From Cognatundibacterium squillarum (GTDB taxonomy: Bacteria; Pseudomonadota; Gammaproteobacteria; Burkholderiales; Burkholderiaceae_D), in NCBI RefSeq assembly GCF_014652435.1, contig NZ_BMYU01000002.1, positions 496,001-560,000 of the forward strand: a stretch of DNA of 64,000 nucleotides, given 5' to 3'. Shown one piece after another: positions 52,197 to 60,850 of the stretch. Position 1 is the stretch's first letter; every line of letters starts with the position of its first letter. A model generated the notes under the pieces. It was given only the letters and a program-made list of their open reading frames with translations, did no database searches and had not been told where the DNA came from. A program made the translations under genes and the position numbers.

Positions 52197-52577
52197 TCAC
52201 GCCGGTGGCTGCCATAACTCGATCATATTGCCTTCCGGATCAGTCACACGACCAAATAATCCGAACTCTGAATCAATCGCGTCGCCTTGCACATCACAGC
52301 CTTCTTCTTTCAGTACAGCCAGCAAAGCACGCAAATCTGCAACACGATAATTGATCACAAACGGTACCGCCGAACCGGCAAAAGCAGCATGATCATCACC
52401 GCCTATCGACCAGATCGTGCCATCACCTTCCGCACGATCAGCATCGGACGGCCACGGAAACACCGCACCGCCCCAGCCCTGCACATCCACGCCCAGATGA
52501 CGCTGATACCATGCACGCAATGCCACCGGATCTTTCGCCCGGAAAAACACCCCGCCAAACCCCGTTACCCGCTGCAT
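52197..52577 (-). CDS. VOC-family (glyoxalase-like) protein
   Basis: A 126-residue single-domain protein of the vicinal oxygen chelate fold. The pattern GGVFFRAKDPVALRAWYQRHLG in the first beta-alpha-beta unit and EFGLFGRVTDPEGNMIELWQP at the end are typical, with the terminal Glu as a likely metal ligand. Family members include glyoxalases, dioxygenases and antibiotic-resistance proteins; the substrate cannot be assigned here. It stands alone, not clearly in an operon. Confidence 0.87.
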   Translation of the reverse strand: MQRVTGFGGVFFRAKDPVALRAWYQRHLGVDVQGWGGAVFPWPSDADRAEGDGTIWSIGGDDHAAFAGSAVPFVINYRVADLRALLAVLKEEGCDVQGDAIDSEFGLFGRVTDPEGNMIELWQPPA

Positions 52578-52921
52578 AACCGCCTCCCCGCTTTAGTCTG
52601 ACAACGAAAAACACACGCTAACACAAACAATTTCGCACAGAAATATTTTTTTGCCAAAAACACCAGAAAACACAACAGCCACAACCAGACCACCCGCCAG
52701 CACCGCCCATCCGTATCCCTGCAACACCGGCTTGCGCCACGACACGCGGACAGACATACCACTCCGCTCGGTCACGAACTACCGGAACATGCTCAGAAAC
52801 GCCCGAAAACCACCCAAATGCGGCTTTCAGCACAGCAACCCGGCGGTCGTCGGCAGAAAGTCCGGCTCTCCGGAAATGGCAGATGCGGATAGCTGCATAG
52901 GGTGTAAAGCCGGAAGCGGGT
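52578..52921. other. Intergenic region with repeat copy E
   Basis: The main content is the dispersed element at 52815-52900. Short open frames in 52590-52770 have unlikely composition and overlap each other on the same strand in different frames; none looks real. No terminator was clearly recognised. Confidence 0.5.
52815..52900 (-). repeat. Dispersed 86-bp element, copy E
   Basis: Read on the minus strand it begins CTATGCAGCTATCCGCATCT, has the core GGACTTTCTGCCGACGACCG, and ends CTGTGCTGAAAGCCGCATTTG. It is among the best-preserved copies and lies 21 bp beyond the 3' end of the GNAT gene in the same orientation. Confidence 0.85.
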
Positions 52922-53374
52922 TTATAGCTGTTTTTCCATCACGATATTGCAGCGGGCGTAGACCGGGTGCTGGTCTTTGGAGATGGCCTGAAAGCCAGCT
53001 TTTTCGTACATGCTGATCGCGGCGTTCAGGCAAGTGTTGGACAGCAGATAAACCGACTGGACGCCGGCATCTTTCGCATAATTCAGCGCGAATTCCATCA
53101 GTTGCCAGCCGAAGCCCTTACCCTGATATGCGGGATCGACCGCCATGCGGGCCAGTTGCATGCGTTGCGGGGTGTCGCGGAATAAGGCGCAGACACCGGC
53201 AATTTTTCCTTCGTGCTCCAGACTGAAGATGTAGCCGCCGTCGCGGATGACTTTTTCCGGATCAGCCGCGAGTGCATGATCGGCAGCTTCCAGCTGAAAA
53301 TACTGCTGTATCCAGCGCTGATTCAGGCGGATGAAATCGGGTAAGTGGGCGGTTTGGTTGATGTGTATGGTCAC
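52922..53374 (-). CDS. GNAT-family N-acetyltransferase
   Basis: A 150-residue GNAT acetyltransferase from a GTG at 53374, which has GGAG at correct spacing; the frame continues upstream only into moeA and makes no sense there. The acetyl-CoA loop is ARMAVDPAYQGKGFGWQLMEF (R/Q-x-x-G-x-G/A), and NTCLNAAISMYEKAGFQ is the C-terminal half. The target amine or protein is unknown. It is followed at once by repeat copy E. Confidence 0.87.
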   Translation of the reverse strand: MTIHINQTAHLPDFIRLNQRWIQQYFQLEAADHALAADPEKVIRDGGYIFSLEHEGKIAGVCALFRDTPQRMQLARMAVDPAYQGKGFGWQLMEFALNYAKDAGVQSVYLLSNTCLNAAISMYEKAGFQAISKDQHPVYARCNIVMEKQL

Positions 53375-53475
53375 CTGAGTTCTCCGAGTGCAAGGGTACT
53401 CGGCCATCATAACAAAGGCGGTGCTGCATCCGCGCGCTACAGTCGGCGCGGGTTTCTGCCGGTAACTGTTGCGGA

Positions 53476-54687
53476 CTAAAACGTGCTCATGCCAGGCTGC
53501 GGCAGCAACCATGCAAGTGCCTTGTCTCCGGCGGCATAGCTGGTTTGTGCCGGAACTTCCACCAGACAATCTGCCTGCGCCAGCGAACTCAGTGCGCCTG
53601 AACCCTGTTGCGGCAGTATCGTTGCCTGCCAGCCTTGCTCCGTACATGTCAGCGTGGCGCGCATCAGATGCGGACGCTGATCGTGATTACTGACGGCATC
53701 CACCAGTCTTACCCGACGCTGCGGCATGTCGGCGCACGCCGCGCCGCTGCAAGTGCGCAGCCACGGCATCGCAATCATCCACAGCGTTACCAGCGCTGAA
53801 ACCGGATTTCCGGGCAGCATCAGCACCGGCTTTCCGAGCGCCGTACCAAAGCCAAACGGTTTACCCGGTTTGATCGCGACTTTCCACTGATGCAGTTGGC
53901 CCAGCCCTGCAATCACTTCGCGCATCCAGTCTGCTTCACCGACCGATGCACCGCCGGAGGTGATCAGCACATCGGCTTGCGCCAGACTGGCTTTCAGGCG
54001 TGCTTCAATCTTCACAGGGTCATCGCACACGATGCCTGCGTCAATCGCTTCAATACCGCAGGCTTGCAGCAGCGCCAGCAATTGCGGGCGGTTGGCATCA
54101 TAAATTTTGCCTGCGCTTAAAGGCTGACCGGGTTCGCAGAGTTCGTTGCCACTGGATAACACCGCCACCCGCAATTTGCGGAAGACCATCAGTTCAGCGT
54201 GGCCCAGACTGGCAAGCAAACCAATGTGCAGCGGACTGATGATCTGCCCGCGTTGCAGTATCGTGCTGCCTTTCTGCAATTCGCTGCCGGTGCGGCGTAC
54301 ATGCTGTCCCACTGTTGGTAACTGTTGAATCTGCAGTGTGCTGTCTGTCCATTCGCATTGTTCTTGCATCACAACTGCCGAGGTATTTTCCGGCAGGCGT
54401 GCACCGGTGAATACACGGGCAGCCTGTCCCGGTTGCAAATGCATGGTCTGCGCATCACCAGCAAAGACCGTGCCGATCAGATGAAATTCGGTATTGCTAG
54501 TATCCGCATGAAATGCAATCGCAAAACCATCCATCGCGCTGTTATCAAACGCCGGCATATCGAACGCAGCCAGTACCGGTTCTGCGGCAATGCGGCCGAC
54601 TGCCTGCAACAGTGGCAGCGACTCGGTCTGCAATGCCGGAGCAGGTAAGTGTTGCAGCGCGCTGCGGGTCTGTTCAATGGTTTGCAT
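53476..54687 (-). CDS. moeA: Molybdopterin molybdenumtransferase MoeA
   Basis: A 403-residue enzyme that inserts molybdate into adenylated molybdopterin. I place the start at ATG 54687 ([14 protein letters not shown]), which overlaps the mobB stop by 14 bp; a start at 54729 lies inside mobB and is less likely. Signatures are [41 protein letters not shown], [13 protein letters not shown] and [13 protein letters not shown]. With mobB it forms a molybdenum-cofactor operon. A molybdoenzyme such as nitrate reductase may use the product, consistent with narK genes in the window (inference). Confidence 0.93.
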   Translation of the reverse strand: MQTIEQTRSALQHLPAPALQTESLPLLQAVGRIAAEPVLAAFDMPAFDNSAMDGFAIAFHADTSNTEFHLIGTVFAGDAQTMHLQPGQAARVFTGARLPENTSAVVMQEQCEWTDSTLQIQQLPTVGQHVRRTGSELQKGSTILQRGQIISPLHIGLLASLGHAELMVFRKLRVAVLSSGNELCEPGQPLSAGKIYDANRPQLLALLQACGIEAIDAGIVCDDPVKIEARLKASLAQADVLITSGGASVGEADWMREVIAGLGQLHQWKVAIKPGKPFGFGTALGKPVLMLPGNPVSALVTLWMIAMPWLRTCSGAACADMPQRRVRLVDAVSNHDQRPHLMRATLTCTEQGWQATILPQQGSGALSSLAQADCLVEVPAQTSYAAGDKALAWLLPQPGMSTF

Positions 54688-55174
54688 AAATTTTGTCAAA
54701 TATCCAGTTAACAATTTTATCGGTATCATTCAGCATCAGCCAGTGCGGCGCTGCTTCCGGCGCAGTCACATCACTGGCAACCGCCAGTATGCCGCTGTCC
54801 TGCGGATACAGTGCAGGCTTACCGTTGGCCGGACGATACACTTCGAGACGCGGTATCGGCTCGCGCTTAAAGCCCTCCACCAGCACCAGATCTGCCGGAC
54901 TGAGTCTGTGCAGACATTCACTGAGCGAGGGTTCCGGCGTATCGCGTAATTCATGCATGATGGCGTAGCGATACGGTGTGACCAGCATCACATCGCCCGC
55001 ACCGGCAGCGCGAAAACGTGAGCTGTCTTTTTGCGGTGGTTCTAACACCACATCATGATGGCTGTGTTTAATGACATGTACGCGCAAACCGCGCTGACGC
55101 AGCAGCGGCAGCAGCTTTTCGATGAGCGTGGTTTTTCCGCTGCCGGAATGACCGCAAATTCCTAAAACTTTCAT
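54674..55174 (-). CDS. mobB: Molybdopterin-guanine dinucleotide biosynthesis adaptor MobB
   Basis: A 166-residue GTP-binding protein assisting MobA in making the molybdopterin guanine dinucleotide cofactor. The P-loop is [20 protein letters not shown], followed by [31 protein letters not shown] and [17 protein letters not shown]. The start overlaps the carbonic anhydrase stop (ATGA) and the stop overlaps moeA. No mobA is in the window. bis-MGD cofactor is required by NarG/NapA-type nitrate reductases. Confidence 0.93.
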   Translation of the reverse strand: MKVLGICGHSGSGKTTLIEKLLPLLRQRGLRVHVIKHSHHDVVLEPPQKDSSRFRAAGAGDVMLVTPYRYAIMHELRDTPEPSLSECLHRLSPADLVLVEGFKREPIPRLEVYRPANGKPALYPQDSGILAVASDVTAPEAAPHWLMLNDTDKIVNWIFDKIYANH

Positions 55175-55833
55175 GTGCTGACTTGTGTTTGAACCGGACA
55201 GACCAGAGGTAAAAAGGCATCGGCACGTTCAGAATATGCTAACAGCGCACCGGATTTCAGATCGAAATACCAGCCATGCACGGTTAAACTTCCCTGCTCC
55301 ATGCGTTCCCGTATCCACGGATAACTGGCGAGATTTTTTAACGACACCAGTATCGCGCCCATTTCACAGGCTTGCTGTTGCTGTTCCGCCGTTGCCGATG
55401 GCATTTGCAGCAGGACACGTTCACGCGCGGGTTGCGCGATGCGTATCCAGCGGCCGATGTAATCATAACTGCTTTCACCGGTAAAGCGCTGCTCCATCAG
55501 CGCCCGTATGCCGCCACAGCGTGCGTGACCCATAATGATAATGCGGCTGATCTGCAACTGTTCCACGCCAAACTGGATGGCCGAAGTCACACCGGCAAAA
55601 TGCTGACTGGGATCGCACGGCGGCACCAGATTCGCAACATTTCTTACCGTGAACACTTCACCGGGATCAATACCCAGCAACAGCGCGGGGTCTACCCGCG
55701 AATCGCAGCAGCCGATCAGCAAGGTCGTCGGGCGCTGCCCTTCCTGCAAAGACCGGAACAGTTCCGGCGTCGCATCGAAATACTGCGTCTGAAATTTCTG
55801 AAAGCCATCGATCAGGCGCTCTAAAGCATGCAT
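55171..55833 (-). CDS. Beta-class carbonic anhydrase
   Basis: A 220-residue zinc enzyme interconverting CO2 and bicarbonate. The start is ATG 55833, with TGGAGA as Shine-Dalgarno; the frame runs further upstream but the beta-CA fold begins with [14 protein letters not shown]. Zinc ligands and catalytic dyad are in [11 protein letters not shown] and [10 protein letters not shown]. The C-terminus [14 protein letters not shown] is also conserved. It is the first gene of an apparent operon with mobB and moeA (ATGA overlap), an unusual pairing. Upstream lies CTAGTCCT-N6-CTAG (55973-55990), the motif also found before narK1. Confidence 0.92.
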   Translation of the reverse strand: MHALERLIDGFQKFQTQYFDATPELFRSLQEGQRPTTLLIGCCDSRVDPALLLGIDPGEVFTVRNVANLVPPCDPSQHFAGVTSAIQFGVEQLQISRIIIMGHARCGGIRALMEQRFTGESSYDYIGRWIRIAQPARERVLLQMPSATAEQQQQACEMGAILVSLKNLASYPWIRERMEQGSLTVHGWYFDLKSGALLAYSERADAFLPLVCPVQTQVST

Positions 55834-55969
55834 GATGTTCTCCACAGTCACAACGCCACTCGCGTCGCAGGCTGTATGCTGCCAATAAGCGAAAGACAGC
55901 CTCTGAGACAGCACAAAGTCTGTGAGACTGATTATCGAAGAATCCTGTGATGTCGCCTATTCGCTGCGC

Positions 55970-55990
55970 GGACTAGTCCTGAAGAGCTAG
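55970..55990. promoter_or_regulatory. CTAGTCCT-N6-CTAG element upstream of the carbonic anhydrase operon
   Basis: GGACTAGTCC (55970-55979) is itself a palindrome, and CTAGTCCTGAAGAGCTAG (55973-55990) matches CTAGTCCTTTCGAACTAG before narK1 at the 12 outer positions. It lies about 140 bp upstream of the carbonic anhydrase start and 60 bp upstream of the divergent DUF3079 gene. A common regulator of narK1 and this operon is inferred. Confidence 0.5.
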
Positions 55991-56049
55991 ATACAGCGCA
56001 CAGGCTGGCTGTTAGGCTGGCGAATCAAGTCACTGCGTCAGGCAAGATC

Positions 56050-56265
56050 GTGAATAAAAAAACTTTTCCTGTACGCCCTGCCCATCCTGAGCGGATTTGC
56101 TGGGGCTGCGATTTGTATTGCAAAGCCGGCGAAATGCGCTGCGGCAACGGTGCCGAACGTACACAGCATCCGTGCGAAACCTGGGGCGATGACTGGGCGG
56201 AAACGGCGCTGGATAGTGAGAGCACCACGGTACCTGCGCCTTCCAGCCAGAAAAGTGAAAACTAA
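56050..56265 (+). CDS. DUF3079 cysteine-rich small protein
   Basis: A 71-residue protein with FPVRPAHPERICWGCDLYC, MRCGNGAERTQHPCE and WGDDWAE, the DUF3079 pattern found in Beta- and Gammaproteobacteria. The Cys residues (ICWGC, YC, RCGNG, HPCE) look like a metal- or cluster-binding site, but no function is established. The last 15 residues are polar and disordered. It is divergent from the carbonic anhydrase operon across a region holding the CTAGTCCT element. Confidence 0.85.
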   Translation: MNKKTFPVRPAHPERICWGCDLYCKAGEMRCGNGAERTQHPCETWGDDWAETALDSESTTVPAPSSQKSEN

Positions 56266-56322
56266 AAGGTAAGCACTGAGCTGCACACCGCACATCCCGC
56301 AGCTCAGGCAGCAGAAAACATC

Positions 56323-57024
56323 TCAGGGTGCGGCATTCGCGGCGGGTTTGCTTTTTGCTCCGCCCTGCTTACCAGTGGCCTGCAGCGTTTGCTTCAATAC
56401 TTTGATAAAGGCCGGATCGGTATCCGCCAATTTGGTGGTTTTGGCGAGAATACGGCCGTCCGGACCCAGCAGAATAATCGCGGTACTGTGATTAAACTCT
56501 CCGCTTTCCAGCTGACGGTACTGAATGCCGAGTGCAACCGACAAACTGCGGACGCTGTCTTCATCGCTGCGGGCAATGGTCCAGCGCTGATCCAGACGGC
56601 GCTGACGCTGGATGTTTTTCAGCGCGGCGACATCATCACGTGCGGGATCAAAACTGACCAGCATCATTTTTAATTTCGCGCGTTCGCGTTTCGTCAGCGC
56701 AGTTTCTGTCATTTGCAGTGTTTCGATCAGCATAGGACAGACGTATTCGCAAGAGTTATAAAACATGCTGACCAGCACCGGACTGCCCGCATCCACCGAT
56801 AAGGGGACTTGCTGGCCTGTCTGTATCTGCAGTGTCAGATCCAGCTGATAGACCGAATCTTCCGGCCATGACTGTGACGCAGTTGCTGTGCTGGCTGAAG
56901 TTGTGATGCGTGTTGCAGACGCGGCCGCTGGTGTTGCGGTATTTTCCGCCGCCAGAGTCAGTGTACTTGCGCCGGACAGCGCCAGCATCAGCAAACCGCA
57001 GCGCAATTGTCGGTGAAATTTCAT
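56323..57024 (-). CDS. SCO1/SenC-family copper chaperone, denitrification operon
   Basis: A 233-residue periplasmic thioredoxin-fold protein with a signal peptide (MKFHRQLRCGLLMLALSG, cleaved after TLAAE). The copper-binding pair is in YNSCEYVCPMLIETL (CxxxC), and the conserved His is in EFNHSTAIILL. SCO proteins deliver Cu or reduce Cu-site thiols; downstream of nirK this one probably helps load or maintain the NirK copper centres (inference). An Ala/Thr/Ser-rich linker lies at residues about 26-55 and a Lys/Ala-rich tail ends it. The ATG overlaps the nirV-like stop (ATGA), so it is translationally coupled. Confidence 0.88.
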   Translation of the reverse strand: MKFHRQLRCGLLMLALSGASTLTLAAENTATPAAASATRITTSASTATASQSWPEDSVYQLDLTLQIQTGQQVPLSVDAGSPVLVSMFYNSCEYVCPMLIETLQMTETALTKRERAKLKMMLVSFDPARDDVAALKNIQRQRRLDQRWTIARSDEDSVRSLSVALGIQYRQLESGEFNHSTAIILLGPDGRILAKTTKLADTDPAFIKVLKQTLQATGKQGGAKSKPAANAAP

Positions 57025-57854
57025 GGTATTCCTTTCTGATCCCGCACACAGCGGAAACCCATACTGGCGGTGGTACTGCGTGCTGTCAGTGACGACAACA
57101 AAGCCACCCGCATCAGAATGGCGTAGTTTTCTTTGTTTTGTAAGCTGATCGCACCGGCACCGCAAAATTGCAGTTTGTCCGGGTCACCCTGTGTACGGCT
57201 GTCCGGGCTGATCAGCAAGGCATTGAAATCGCCTACCCATTCCCAGATTTGTCCGTGTAAAGCGCGCAGACCATACACATTCGGCGGGAAAGATTGCTGT
57301 GTCTGCGCTGATTGCGCGTTTTGCCCGTACCAGTTCAGGATGCGGGAACGCCATGCGGCGCTGGCGCGTGCATCGGTTGTGGTTTCATCGGCAGCGGCCG
57401 CCAGTTCCCACTCATACCAGCGCGGTAAGCGTGCCTGCTCGGACTGGCAGTAGGCGCGGGCTGCGAACCAGCTGATGCCAGTAACCGGCGAGTCAGGGTC
57501 AGCAGCACCGAAACTGTCTGCCGCTGGCCATTGCGCCAGATACGCCTTATCCGCAAACAGTGAGGGAATCCTGTCTTTGCGCCATTGCGGATTTTTTTGC
57601 ACAAACTGCAGAAAATCCTGCTGACTGACCGGGTCGCGCCGCATCAGAAAGCCGGATACGCGGATCTCGCTTTGCAAGCCGGTGCCGGACAGCACACTCT
57701 TAAATGTGCCACCGGCAACAGGGAGATACGGACTGAGGTCCGTATCTGCCAACTCTGCTGCACCAGCTGCCGCAGGCATCAGCATCAGTGCTGACAACAA
57801 GCAGCCGCAAGCGGCTGCTGCGGCTGCTGTTGTACTTTGCCTGATGGCGCACAT
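57021..57854 (-). CDS. nirV: NirV-like formylglycine-generating-enzyme-family protein
   Basis: A 277-residue exported protein with an Ala-rich signal peptide (to about AAGAAE). The FGE/SUMF1 fold is shown by FLMRRDPVSQQDFLQFVQKN, DSPVTGISWFAARAYCQSEQ and VYGLRALHGQIWEWVGDF, ending MGFRCVRD. NirV is the name of such a protein downstream of nirK in Rhodobacter; its function is not known. Catalytic FGE requires a Cys pair that I cannot place confidently here, so it may be a non-enzymatic member. It overlaps nirK by 1 bp and the SCO gene by 4 bp. Confidence 0.82.
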   Translation of the reverse strand: MCAIRQSTTAAAAAACGCLLSALMLMPAAAGAAELADTDLSPYLPVAGGTFKSVLSGTGLQSEIRVSGFLMRRDPVSQQDFLQFVQKNPQWRKDRIPSLFADKAYLAQWPAADSFGAADPDSPVTGISWFAARAYCQSEQARLPRWYEWELAAAADETTTDARASAAWRSRILNWYGQNAQSAQTQQSFPPNVYGLRALHGQIWEWVGDFNALLISPDSRTQGDPDKLQFCGAGAISLQNKENYAILMRVALLSSLTARSTTASMGFRCVRDQKGIP

Positions 57855-59350
57855 CAGTGTGCCTCGGCTTTCGTTGCAGGCGCTTTACTGCGTGCCGCTT
57901 TGACCTGATCCGCACTGACTTTGCCACCTTTGTTATCCCAGCTGTTCAGCACATAGGTCAGGATATTGGCGACTTCATCGTCGTTCAGCTGACTCATGCC
58001 CGGCATAACCGAGTTGTATTCCTTGCCGTTAACCGTGACTTTGCCGTTCAGGCCGTGCAGGACAGCACGCACAGCGCGGTTATGATCGGCATTCAGGTAA
58101 TCTGAAGCAGCCAGCGGCGGGAATACGCCCGGCAAGCCAGCGCCATTACCCTGATGGCAGACAGAACAGGTACCGGCATACAACTGCGCACCGGCATTGA
58201 TCTGATCCTGCAGCGTCAGCGTACCTTTTTCAGCGGAGTTGGTCGCAACCGTCACCGCATTCAGATTGGCCTGTGCGCGATCACCCAGATACACGGAATC
58301 CAGTTCTTTACCGGAATAAATTTCCTTGCGTTCAGCGCCGTCCACTTTCATTACTGCCAGCGCACCTTTATTGAATGCACGGAAGATGGAGTGATCCACC
58401 AGTACGTAACTGCCCGGTACTTTGGTGTCGTATTCCACAATCGCTGCGCCACCGGCAGGTATCAGCGTGGTTTGTACATTTTTCTGGATATTGGTACCGC
58501 CTTCAAAACGGACTTTGTCAAAAATCGCACCGATCACGTGGAAGCTGGACACCAGATTCGGACCACCGTTACCAACGAATAAGCGGATTTTTTCACCGGT
58601 TTTCGCGGTCAGAGCTTTCTCGCCGGTCAGCGCGCCTTCTGCGCCGTTAAACAAAACGTAGGTCGGCTTTTCATCGATGGCTTTTTCCATATCGAATGGT
58701 TGCAAGCCTTTTTCACGGTATTTACCGGTGGTGTAGAAATCGCCCTGCATCACATAATATTCACGATCTACCTTTGGCAAGCCTTCCGGTGGTTCCACCA
58801 GAATCAGACCATACATCCCGTTCGCAACGTGCATCCCCACCGGTGCTGTCGCACAGTGGTACACATACAGACCTTCATTCAGGGCTTTGAAGCTGAATTG
58901 CGATTCATGACCAGGCGCAGTGAAACTGGACGCGGCACCGCCGCCCGGACCGGTCACGCCGTGCAGATCGATGTTATGCGGCATCTTGCTGCTTGGATGA
59001 TTCTTGAGATGGAATTCCACGGTGTCGCCCTGACGCACACGGATAAAACTGCCGGGCACTGAGCCACCGAAAGTCCAGAACATGTATTTCACACCTTCGG
59101 AAATCGCCATCTCTTTTTCGATGACTTCCAGCTCGACAATCACCTTCGCAGGCGATTTGCGGTTAGTGGCTGGTGGTACGAACGGTGGACTGGTGAGCTG
59201 CGCGCGGATCACCGGCAATTTGGCAGAGGCACTGTCTTTAACAGCGGCTTTGGCCGGAATATCAGCAGCCAGTGCAGATCCTGCCATGAATATTCCGGTT
59301 AACAAACCTGCAACAACAGATAAGGCCCGGTGTTTAAAGTGAGATGTCAT
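57854..59350 (-). CDS. nirK: Copper nitrite reductase with C-terminal cytochrome c domain
   Basis: A 498-residue periplasmic enzyme reducing nitrite to nitric oxide. The start is ATG 59350 (Shine-Dalgarno AAAGGG), followed by a signal peptide cleaved near ALAAD. The cupredoxin copper ligands are visible: H125, C166, H174 and M179 for type 1 copper; H130, H165 and H320 for type 2; D128 and H271 as the catalytic pair. From about residue 380 a cytochrome c domain carries CSVCH at 395-399 with the Met ligand in VMPGMSQL. This tethered-heme layout is known from Ralstonia pickettii and allows direct electron delivery. It is the first gene of an operon with nirV-like and SCO genes; an inverted repeat lies 56-74 bp upstream. 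Confidence 0.95.
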   Translation of the reverse strand: MTSHFKHRALSVVAGLLTGIFMAGSALAADIPAKAAVKDSASAKLPVIRAQLTSPPFVPPATNRKSPAKVIVELEVIEKEMAISEGVKYMFWTFGGSVPGSFIRVRQGDTVEFHLKNHPSSKMPHNIDLHGVTGPGGGAASSFTAPGHESQFSFKALNEGLYVYHCATAPVGMHVANGMYGLILVEPPEGLPKVDREYYVMQGDFYTTGKYREKGLQPFDMEKAIDEKPTYVLFNGAEGALTGEKALTAKTGEKIRLFVGNGGPNLVSSFHVIGAIFDKVRFEGGTNIQKNVQTTLIPAGGAAIVEYDTKVPGSYVLVDHSIFRAFNKGALAVMKVDGAERKEIYSGKELDSVYLGDRAQANLNAVTVATNSAEKGTLTLQDQINAGAQLYAGTCSVCHQGNGAGLPGVFPPLAASDYLNADHNRAVRAVLHGLNGKVTVNGKEYNSVMPGMSQLNDDEVANILTYVLNSWDNKGGKVSADQVKAARSKAPATKAEAH

Positions 59351-59405
59351 CTTCTTCCCTTTCGACTCAGATTTAGAACGAAACAGGAACCCACTACCGC
59401 GCAAG

Positions 59406-59424
59406 TTGATGAATACATCATCAA
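59406..59424 (-). promoter_or_regulatory. Inverted repeat upstream of nirK, possible NsrR or other operator
   Basis: TTGATGA (59406-59412) and TCATCAA (59418-59424) form a perfect 7-bp inverted repeat around ATACA. On the nirK strand it includes GATGTATT, which matches an NsrR half-site (AAGATGTATTT). The spacing is wrong for FNR. It lies 56-74 bp upstream of the nirK start. Confidence 0.4.
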
Positions 59425-59611
59425 GAAGTAAGTTCCGCTGCAGCCACCTTATGCCGCTGCAAAACGGAATTCCTTGATCTGTGCAAAGAAATCAGAATCA
59501 GATCACTGAGTGAACCAGATACTGCTCTTAATTTGCGCTACATCAGGTCGGCAGAACCCTTAACTTTAACTACATACAAATATTGACTATTTCTGAACCG
59601 GACTATTCACG

Positions 59612-59646
59612 GCAAAAAAAAAGACAGCCATTTTCAGGCTGTCTTT
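59612..59646 (-). terminator. Rho-independent terminator after the lipoprotein pair
   Basis: A 10-bp stem AAAGACAGCC/GGCTGTCTTT (59646-59637 and 59629-59620) with a 7-nt loop is followed on the minus strand by eight T residues. It ends the leftward transcript of the two lipoprotein genes before nirK. Confidence 0.92.
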
Positions 59647-59678
59647 TATCCCGGAATAAAAATTTCCAGATGAAACTT

Positions 59679-60272
59679 TTATTTTCTTAATTCTGGCGAT
59701 TCGAGCAGTTCATTCTGCAATTTTTTCAACAAGTCTTCGGTTGCACGACGTGCACTTAAAGAATGATCTTTTGCAAATTCCTCAAATTGTGCTACACCAT
59801 CGCCCGTAATTTTTTTCTCAAGGATTAACTGCCCATTTTTGTCCGTGATTTTACAGGTCAGTTGAGTTGCAAATTTCGTCGGTGGCCAAGTCAATGCGCT
59901 GGAGGAGGAGGAACTCGTTTGCAGTAATGGTGTGAAGATCAAAGAAATGTCGTACTTAGAGATCGCTTCACCATCCTGAGCAGATTTTAAGCGGTTGACG
60001 TCTTTAAATACATTAGACAACACTTTATAAAATCCTGGCTCAATATCCTGATATGGGAAATATTTCACACTATCACCACCGCCGCCAGGCGTCGTCACTT
60101 CACTTGCCAGCAGGATCGGTTCGATGTAATACCCAACGCTTTTTGGAATTTTTTGCTGGGCTTGTACCGATGGAATTCTTTCCAGATCGGATTTCAGTGT
60201 AATCGGATGTGCACATGCAGCCATTAAGACGGGCATCGCCAGCACAGTTGCTAAACGCATTAATTTTCTCAT
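59679..60272 (-). CDS. Lipoprotein of unknown function
   Basis: A 197-residue lipoprotein with lipobox LMAACAHP near residue 20. The mature part has VGYYIEPILLAS, a Gly-rich VTTPGGGGDSVKYFPYQD stretch and a helical C-terminus (ATEDLLKKLQNELLES). I do not recognise a family; small periplasmic proteins of this pattern often accompany surface or secretion machinery, but that is not evidence. It lies 11 bp downstream of another lipoprotein gene and ends at a strong terminator, so the two form an operon. Confidence 0.75.
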   Translation of the reverse strand: MRKLMRLATVLAMPVLMAACAHPITLKSDLERIPSVQAQQKIPKSVGYYIEPILLASEVTTPGGGGDSVKYFPYQDIEPGFYKVLSNVFKDVNRLKSAQDGEAISKYDISLIFTPLLQTSSSSSSALTWPPTKFATQLTCKITDKNGQLILEKKITGDGVAQFEEFAKDHSLSARRATEDLLKKLQNELLESPELRK

Positions 60273-60283
60273 TTTATGCCCGC

Positions 60284-60850
60284 TTATTTAGTTGCCAGAT
60301 TGAATGCCTGATCAGCAAAGAGTGACGCCAGCAGTTTTTGTACAGCAACATTGTATGACTGGACTGCAGCAGGAATTGCGACACTTCCGACGAATGAAGA
60401 CGGGAATTCATACTTCACTGTTTTGATCTGATTGAACACTTCTTTTCCGTCTTTCTTCACGATAAAACGTGCGGAAACTGTTGTGTAGCCTGTAGAAAAG
60501 CCCGCTGCGTCGATATCGTTCTTCAGCAGAATGCCAGTGACTTCAATTCCTGCATCATTGGAGAGGCGGTTTGCCAGTTGCAGTTCCTGTTTCAGAGCAG
60601 CAGTAAGATACGATGAATAAGACTGGTCATACGGAGATGCAAGAGAAGATCCGCGGATAGAAATAGGATTATTGTTTTCCGGAGATTTTTCGCTACCAAA
60701 CGGCGTCACTTTCATTGCAGTCGTACTGTTATTTTTCAGTGACTGCACATTTTCCATCGATGGATTGTAGCCCGGAGCAACCATTGCACAACCAGTGACA
60801 AACATCATCGCAGCAGAAGAGATAAATACGGATCTGATCAGGGTTTTCAT
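60284..60850 (-). CDS. Lipoprotein of unknown function
   Basis: A 188-residue lipoprotein with lipobox FVTGCAMV near residue 21. It resembles small LPS-assembly- or curli-like periplasmic lipoproteins only in length; no motif is decisive. Recognisable features are YDQSYSSYLTAALKQELQLA and IVKKDGKEVFNQIKTVKYE. It is the promoter-proximal gene of the pair ending at the terminator at 59612. The second protein's pattern (lipobox, beta-rich core) suggests they act together at the outer membrane (inference). Confidence 0.75.
   Translation of the reverse strand: MKTLIRSVFISSAAMMFVTGCAMVAPGYNPSMENVQSLKNNSTTAMKVTPFGSEKSPENNNPISIRGSSLASPYDQSYSSYLTAALKQELQLANRLSNDAGIEVTGILLKNDIDAAGFSTGYTTVSARFIVKKDGKEVFNQIKTVKYEFPSSFVGSVAIPAAVQSYNVAVQKLLASLFADQAFNLATK

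Larger units (their letters stand above)
59351..59678. other. nirK promoter region and lipoprotein terminator
   Basis: It holds the nirK upstream inverted repeat (59406-59424) and the terminator of the two lipoprotein genes (59612-59646). I looked for FNR/DNR-type TTGAT-N4-ATCAA boxes and found none with correct spacing. No gene was seen. Confidence 0.5.

Noticed and set aside
52593..52833. Small overlapping minus-strand frames between the VOC and GNAT genes
   Set aside because: They overlap each other in different frames, have implausible composition, and lie partly in repeat copy E.
59406..59424. FNR box upstream of nirK
   Set aside because: The half-sites TTGAT and ATCAA are present but separated by 9 bp, not the 4 bp required for FNR/DNR-type sites.
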